From NCBI RefSeq assembly GCF_021917145.1, contig NC_061068.1, positions 10,982,975 to 11,046,974 of the forward strand: a stretch of DNA of 64,000 nt, written 5' to 3'. The notes below the pieces were generated by a model. The model was given only the letters and a program-made list of their open reading frames with translations. It was not told the origin of the DNA and searched no databases. Positions 56,625 to 64,000 of the stretch are shown here, piece by piece. Source of the stretch: Hypomesus transpacificus (taxonomy: Eukaryota > Chordata > Actinopteri > Osmeriformes > Osmeridae). Within the stretch, counting starts at the first letter, position 1. The number at the start of each line of letters is the position of its first letter. Position numbers and translations under genes: made by a program.

Positions 56625-58075
56625 CAGTTTATTGTCTCTGCCCTCTTCACAGTTTGATGCCCTTCCTCACATATACCCCTGCTCCTTTTTCAGCTTCTCT
56701 CTCTCAGACCCTCCGAGACAGGTGACACAGACCGCCACGTCCAGTGTGTTGGTGTGGCCAGGAGTCTGTAAAGGTTTGTCATGTGTTCCTAGAGTCCTGT
56801 GCAATCTGAACGCCCCACTGAGCACTATTTTTACCTTGGCGAGTTACCCCTCCTGCCTTAACACACATACACACTCACTCATATGGACTCATATGCTGTC
56901 TTAGTAGGATACTCCTCTCTCTCCACCATGCCTTTATATGGTTGTATGTGGCAGACAAACCAGCCTGCCCTGTCCTTTGCCAGATTTCCATACCATGACC
57001 CTTTGCTTACCACACGTACTGCCCCTTCGTATCTGCCTCACCCACAAACTTTGTACCCTTCCACGTGCACGCAGCCATGCGCACACACAAGGGCGCGCAC
57101 ACACACGTGCACTCACACACGCAAACCTTTTCACTGTCCAGGAGAGGAATTGGAGTGAGACAGTATATCACGACAGTGCAGTAACTCTACAGACCCACTG
57201 ACAGAAGACCTATTGAAGTTTCCACTTTCCATAAAATTGTCAGACAGAATTAGAAATCTCAGGCCCTTTACCTCAGGACACGTCCTGTGTGTCCAAACAC
57301 CAGTTACCTGTGAACCAAGAAGACGATCCCATGTTCTGGGTTAGGGTCAGTGTCAGTGTGGGACTCTGTGTGTATAACAAGCATCTCCGTTATCCTTGAC
57401 CAGTAAACACCAACCACCATCAACTAGGTTTTTATTTCAGGGACAGTGCATCCAGGATTCACTACAACAGAGGTAACAGGGAGGTCATGTCCAATTGAGT
57501 CATATTGAGACATCAATTGCAGGGTTTTATAGAATTGTGACAAGAACAATGTCTCTTTTTTTACCTGTCTATCTATTGCTTGAAACAATCGACTTTTTAG
57601 ATGGCAGATCTGTGTGTGAGCTGCTGTTTGGTGTTTCACTTTGCACTTTGCCATACTGAGCAGGTTTTTATTTAGACCAGTGTTTCAGGGCCCCATGAAT
57701 ACTCCCAGCAGGAGAAGATTTACAATAACACTGCAGAAATGTTTGAATTATTCAAGCTCTGTTGATGGACCTATTACCACACTCCATGAACATGTTTCTC
57801 TCTCTGTGTGTGTGCATGTGTGCGTGTGTGCGGTTGAAAGGTTCAGAACCCAAATCCATTAACATGAAGTCCCGTGAGTGGAGTTCTCCACTCCGCATGT
57901 TCTTGCGCTGTTCTCTCACTTTTATTCTCTTCTACATCTGGAAGGCTGTGCTGTACTATAAACCAACAGACACGCATGTTTTGGATCTGAGAGGATGCTT
58001 CGTTGTGGCTGGCTAAGAAATGCTTAGCATGCCACTGCTAATTATAAATCAGACTACATCAAAGAACAATCTTCT

Positions 58076-58216
58076 CCTCTGCTCTCCCCTCCTCTCCCCT
58101 CCTCTCCCCCCCCTCCCCCCCCCCCCCCCCCCCTCCCCTCCCCTCCCCTCCCCTCCCCTCCCCTCCCCTCCCCTCCCCTCCCCTCCCCTCCCCTCCCCTC
58201 CCCTCCCCTCCCCTCC
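58076..58216. repeat. (CCCCT)n with embedded C run
   Basis: About 140 bp of CCCCT/CCCTC units including a C homopolymer near 58115-58132. The minus strand is a GGGGA array. Confidence 0.95.
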
Positions 58217-58954
58217 CAGGGTGAGTTGGGGTGGGTTCCTGTCAGCACCAGATTGAAGCAGGGTCCTTCAGACTCAGGCCTCTTCTCACTGACATGGAAA
58301 AAACACTCAGGACAAAGACTCCCACAGCTGCTGTGAGGGATAAGAGAGGGAGGAGAGAAGAGAGAGGAGAGAGGTCTGCAGTACTGACTATGTGGGGGCA
58401 GTTGACTGTTTTGGGACAGAACACACTGCATAATTCAGTTTAAACATTGACACAATACAAAACAAACAGATACTCCCAAATGTTGTTTCGTCCGTGTCTG
58501 AGTCGTTTCTGGTGTGTCCTTGTGATGATGAGTTGTTTTATCTTGTGTTTGGTGGTTAAGGGCTATATGAATAGAGGGTTTATCCCCCTAGCTCGGCAAG
58601 ACAGTGCTCCTGCTGTCACCTAGATATGGTAATGAGCACATAATCCACTCAGCAAGCAGCAGAGACCTTAAGAGAGCATGTCGAAATGACAGACGGCCAA
58701 ACAGACAGGTATGCAGACAAAAATACACTGTCTGGCTTGATGGTTGATTTGAGACACATATTGATGTCCTCTTGCTTGCTTGACCTGCAGTTTCACTATG
58801 ATCCCAAACATGTGTCAAGACATGTGCATGACGTGTGTGTGTATGTTTACTTGAAGACTGTGCCTCTCTTTCCGCAAACACTCACACACGTACTACGTAC
58901 ACACAGAATGCTTAAACAGGATCAAATAGGTAGGCCGACGCACACAGGAACAGA

Positions 58955-58955
<1 letters not shown>

Positions 58956-58984
<29 letters not shown>
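58956..58984. repeat. G homopolymer of 29 bp
   Basis: An uninterrupted run of 29 G; length in the genome is uncertain. Confidence 0.9.
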
Positions 58985-58987
<3 letters not shown>

Positions 58988-61653
58988 ATGAACAGACATG
59001 GAGTCTAGGCTGGTGGCTAGGAAGAGTGACCTCCAGTTCATCTGTCTCCAGCTTCTTTGAGAGCCCTCTCCTGTCTCCCCCATGAAACCAAACACCCCCC
59101 TCTGAAATAACCTGTTCACCTAGCAACACAAGACTCCCGCAGCAACACCTCCTCTGGTACCTTCACAGACAATGATGTCCTCTTCCACCCTCATCTCCGC
59201 CAGCTACTGTTTCGGTGCTTGCATCAGTTGAACTCCTTCCTCGTTAGCCTTCTTCCTGGATACAGGCATGGAACAACACAGCAGGCCAGCAGGCTGTGTC
59301 TGGCAGGCAGAGCAGCAGTGACTTTACCTCAGTGTCAGGATGAAGATGGACTACCCCCTGGTTGTCTGGCCCAGCACCATCATGTAGAGGACCACTGACA
59401 AACATCCCATACACTACCCCCCCCCCCCCCCCCACCCCTTCTCTGCAGCAGGGCTTGGATTGAAAAACAGGAGAGAGAGTAAGGGAGGGACATAAAAAGG
59501 GTGAGAATACGAGGTAAAGTGGTAAAAGATGCTGACTTATTGATGAGGATTCCCTTTATAAAGGCATTTTACATCCTTGTGTTTGTAGCTCTCACTGTTT
59601 GTGCATCTCTTTTTATAACTCCACAAACCCAATGACACTCTTTGGATTTGAGAGGTTTTCAGTAGGTCACCTCAAAGACTGAAACCACAGCTTTTTAGTG
59701 CCACTGATTACCCCTGTGAAGGTTGCATCTGGTGTTGCTATGCAGACATGGTAGCTTCAGGCTCCAGGGTAGATGGTGAAATACACACACACACACACTC
59801 GGAATCGGACACATCTCTGCAGACAGTGAGTCATCTTCTATTTCAGGCATTTGCGACCTGACAAGCCCACGTAAACAGAGGAACAGAATACTGACCTGGT
59901 GAATGCCCACATGCTGGGAGACCAGGCCTGTCTCCAAGGACTTGAACTGGGGGATCCAATGCCATGGAGACTCTGGAACATAAACCAGGAACACAGGAAA
60001 TATATTTGGCTGTTTGAGTTTGCACTACAACATTTTCCCCACATTGCCCACAATCTTTCTCAGAAAGCCAGCACCCAAATTCCTTATGAGCACCCGACTC
60101 AAGCGCGTGCACAGACACACTTTTGCAGTCGTGTGAGTTGGTGTGGAATGTGGAATGGTGGGTTGGGTGGGCAAATGTTCCTGAAACTCAGCCCCACCTC
60201 TCACAACGATCCGCATCTGTTCCGCCTGTGTGGGCATGTGCTCAAGTTTGTCGGTGTGTGTTTGTGTATGTGTGTGTGTGTGGGTCAACTCAGCTGTGCA
60301 TGAGAGTCTTTGTGTTAGCATGGGTGTGTAAAAAGTCATCTGGCAGCCTGAGCATATTGGGACATGTGTTTTCTGAGGAAACCATCTGTGGTTACAACTT
60401 CAGTCAGCTGTTCTCATGGACTTCAGCCAGGTGAGCAACACACAGACAAGGTGATCACGAACCCTGTGACTGTCTGGTGCTGATGTCTCCTCATGAGTTA
60501 GGCTTGGTTTCCATCACATACAGTATCTGCAGAGTGTGGAAATGGAGAAAGTTTCATGACTGGCTGTATGTGAGTGTGTGTGTGACAGACAGAGAGAAAA
60601 GAGGAAGAGTAACTTGCGTCAGAGCAATGAGTCATAGCTGTAGCCTACCCAGAAATATCAAAAGCAGCCAATAGTCCCATAGACAACTGCATCACAACCC
60701 GAAACCCCGCCTCCACTGCCACATCAGCACTGTCACTCTCCTTGAGATCTCTAACAACATAACATTACAAAAATATGTTACATCTAACATAACTCAGACA
60801 AGTTATACCCACATCGTGCAGTGAGCAGATAATGACTAGACCCCTCACCCCAACACACACACACACACAAACACACACTCAACTTGAAACGGTGTCGAGG
60901 CTCCATATGGTCAGCAGGCTAAGACTCTAACTCCCCCTCAGGGAACTTCTGAGAGGAGCAGAGAGGAGCAAACGAAGAAAGGAGGGCAGGAGAGCAGAGA
61001 ATAGAGGAAAAGCAGTTCATAAGATCATATCAATAGGAGGGTGATGTCTGGGAGTTCTAAGATCAGAGTCAGTGTGGCAGTGGGTGAGGTCTTCCATCTG
61101 GTCCTGAAAGCTGGACTGGCCTGTAATGACATTGTTTTAATCTGCTTTATGTACAAACACACACACACACACACACGTGTGGCCGTACTGGGTTATCTCT
61201 CTAGCTCATACTCTCTTTGATTTGGGGATCAAGCAACAGGAAAACAGGATTCCAGATGACTCAGTTCAACTCCCACAGCCCTGTAAATACATGCTATGTT
61301 TGAAGACTGACACCAAACCGGTTGTGTGTGTCTGTGTAATGATCTGAGTGCTGTGCCAGGGTCCTCCTCTGTGTCACCAGAACTCAGCAAACAGAAGGTG
61401 ACTAAACCCACATCAACTGTACCTCCCAGAAATATGACTTTTCCATAAACACAGTTGTTTTCTGTTTACCAGTGCAGCAGACATGGAAGTAGGTAAGAGA
61501 AGGAGCAGACAACACCAATGTGTATTTCTTGTTAGAGACTAAAGTAGTTTTTAGCAAAAAAAAACAAGTTAAACCAGACTAACCAACCCCACATGCATTG
61601 GATTAGACAAGACCAGTAAGCCTGCCTGGCTGATTTGATTGCATATTTAAAGC

Positions 61654-61736
<83 letters not shown>
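61654..61736. repeat. (GC)n(AC)n alternating tract
   Basis: A short run of GC dinucleotides continues directly into about 36 AC units with no break in purine-pyrimidine alternation. Confidence 0.95.
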
Positions 61737-61738
<2 letters not shown>

Positions 61739-63466
61739 GCCTTAGCCCTGGTTGTTAAATGTTTAGCGTCTGGTCTGGCGAATTATATGGAAAAAGTTTC
61801 TTAAGTGGTGATGTCAGCAGGCAGGATCTCCAGAGCTCTGAGCTCTCTCCCTGACATACAGACTCACACAGTGGTAGGGCAGACAGCAAACAGATGGAGG
61901 TGTCTGCCTATCTATGGCTGGTCTCTGAATCCATGCACACTTCGCCTCAAACCATTTATACTGGGTCAAATACAGTGTCTAATTATACCTGTGTTTGTCA
62001 GACCCTGTAAACTGAAGCGTGGCTGTTTTAAGTCTCTTAAAACGGGCACAGGGCAAACAAACACCGCTCAATAGTAGGTTAGATGTCAAAGGTCAGCAAT
62101 GAACCAATCAGGCTACTCCTCCTCGCAATGGGGCAACCAACGTGACGTGGTCAATTAACTAAAAATGACCTTCGACGTGTCAGTCAAGGACACAGACAGC
62201 TAGGAGTGTTAACGAGATTAACTTTTTGATCCAAATGATTGACCGTTTGTGAGGCATACAGAAACAACTTGGGTTCAGTTAATATTCATTTTATTTTCAT
62301 TCTTAAATCTTAAAAAAGAAACTATTACAAGTTCATTTGGTTACTGTACAGTTTCTCTTCTCATGGTTGCTCTGTCTTTACAGTTCTGATTTCATGCTGG
62401 AAGACCTAACAGCCTCCTACTAACGCACACACCACTAGTACAACAGGACAGCATACCAACATCTGCATTTCCATCGGTCATCATGTTCAGCACACAGCAG
62501 TAGGAACCATCTCTATCAAAAAGAAAGGAAGAGAAGGAGTAGAAAACCCTGACAGTGTCACAGAGAGAAAGCGATAGAGACAAGGGAGAGGAAAGACATG
62601 GGTGGCTTGAGGTTTTACCCTGAACTCTTGAGTGGTCTGGTCCATACAACATGCACCTGGTATAAATGTGTGTGTGTGTGTGCGTCTTGGAGTGGGAAGG
62701 TGGGTAAAAGCACCATTATTCACAGTGTGTAAGTTAGAGTATCCCTGCCAAAGCCCTATGAGAGAGAGAGACAGAGAGAGAGGAAGAGGGGGAGGAGTGG
62801 TAATCTAGGTCAGATTGTGGAGCAGGCCTCCATTCACAGAGCACCCATCCACACGCGAGAGCACTCTCACAGGACACAAGACTGCAAATACATTGGAGCT
62901 GATAAGGGATGTATCAAATATTTGTCCCTGAAAATATGTCCTCAGCACATAATCCCTCTCCTCTGGGATAAATCTGCATCTTTAACCCCTTTGAGTCCTG
63001 GCTCATACTGTCTGCATTCCTGCCTCTCCAAACACCCCTCCCCCACCACCCTCCCTCCACACCCCCACCACCCTCCCTCCACACCTCCATCACCCTCCCT
63101 ATACATCTCCACAAGCACCAATGTGTGACAGGGCCGAGCGCCATGCGTTACACTGTACCTCTCGCGTTCAAACACCAACATTCCAAACACTCAACATTGA
63201 GGTGCGTGATGGCGTGTCTAAGTGTATATTGCCATAAGGTTCTCTGTGTGTGTATGTGTGTGTTCCTGTCTTTCTCTTGCGCACACCCAGCAGCCTCATG
63301 CAAACGACCTTGACAAGTACCAAGAGAAACAGTCCCATCCGTGAGAGAGGACTGGAGAGACGCTCCTCCTCTCCCCCTCTCACACCGTCCTTCAGACGGA
63401 GGGATGTTGGGGACAGAAATAGTCCATCCCATATCTCCTCTATGCCTCACACACTGGTACAACATT

Positions 63467-63608
<142 letters not shown>

Positions 63609-64000
63609 CAGAGAGCAGAAGAGGAAAAATCTGATAGAAAGATGAGAGGGGCATGTACTGTTAACCTAACAACAGCCAATCACTATGTAGCAATTTGGTT
63701 ACGTGTGTGTGTGTGTGTCTGTGAGCTTCTAAAGCAGATCCTAAATCATGATTCATTAACTCTGAAATCCAAGATAATTGAACATCGTTTTTGTCTTTTT
63801 TTGTTCTACCTGATACAACAGTCATCTTTTAGCCCTTAGGATTTTCACACGTTTAAAACACCGTCCTCAGAAGGATGGTGAGATATGAGCGCTGAGAGAG
63901 CGTGTGTCAGTGCCTGTGCAGGTGTGCTTTAGTGCGTGATTTGTGGGACGCACACACACGTGAGAACACACATACAAAAGTCAAATATCCACTGGTCTCC

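Noticed and set aside
56656-56721. Possible exon with acceptor at 56655 and donor before GTGACA
   Set aside because: Sequence is low-complexity pyrimidine-rich with several competing acceptors, and no protein similarity is visible.
60331-60430. Possible exon ending AGCCAG|GTGAGC
   Set aside because: Acceptor is weak, frame gives no recognisable protein, and no neighbouring exon could be linked to it.

Overview
This is a vertebrate nuclear window, almost certainly from a teleost fish. It carries multi-exon genes with GT-AG introns, tRNA genes with internal Pol III promoters, a tRNA-derived SINE with an L2-like tail, hAT-type foldback elements and very many long (CA)n and (GA)n microsatellites. 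The encoded proteins are clear orthologues of human 1q32 genes but are fish-like in sequence. The species cannot be fixed from the sequence.

Layout: 1-2785 holds no gene. fmod (fibromodulin) runs 3688-6812 on the + strand. prelp runs 15949-18092 on the + strand. Three tRNA-Trp(CCA) genes lie in and between these two: 5965-6036 (minus, inside an fmod intron), 8725-8796 and 11324-11395. An IL-19/20/24-type cytokine gene is at 22140-23461 (+), and il10 is at 27076-29164 (+). mapkapk2 is on the minus strand, with ten coding exons from 50974 down to 36525, tail-to-tail with il10. From about 51.5 kb to 64 kb I find no convincing gene, only repeats and one speculative exon.

How the genes relate: fmod and prelp are neighbouring paralogous class II small leucine-rich proteoglycans that bind collagen in connective tissue. 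il10 and the IL-20-like gene are tandem class II cytokine paralogues with the same phase-0 five-exon plan. MAPKAPK2 is the p38-activated kinase that controls stability of AU-rich cytokine mRNAs. Both cytokine genes here have AU-rich motifs in their 3' regions, so a regulator and two likely targets are neighbours.

The main unusual points are as follows. fmod and prelp carry six introns inside the leucine-rich-repeat coding region at positions not shared between them, which suggests independent intron gain. A 36-bp minisatellite upstream of the IL-20-like gene carries 12 RUNX-type core motifs. A 54-bp tandem duplication copies that gene's exon 3 splice acceptor. A 39-unit, 20-bp minisatellite with two alternating unit types lies in a mapkapk2 intron. 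A SINE is nested inside a hAT-like element with an exact 8-bp target duplication in another mapkapk2 intron.
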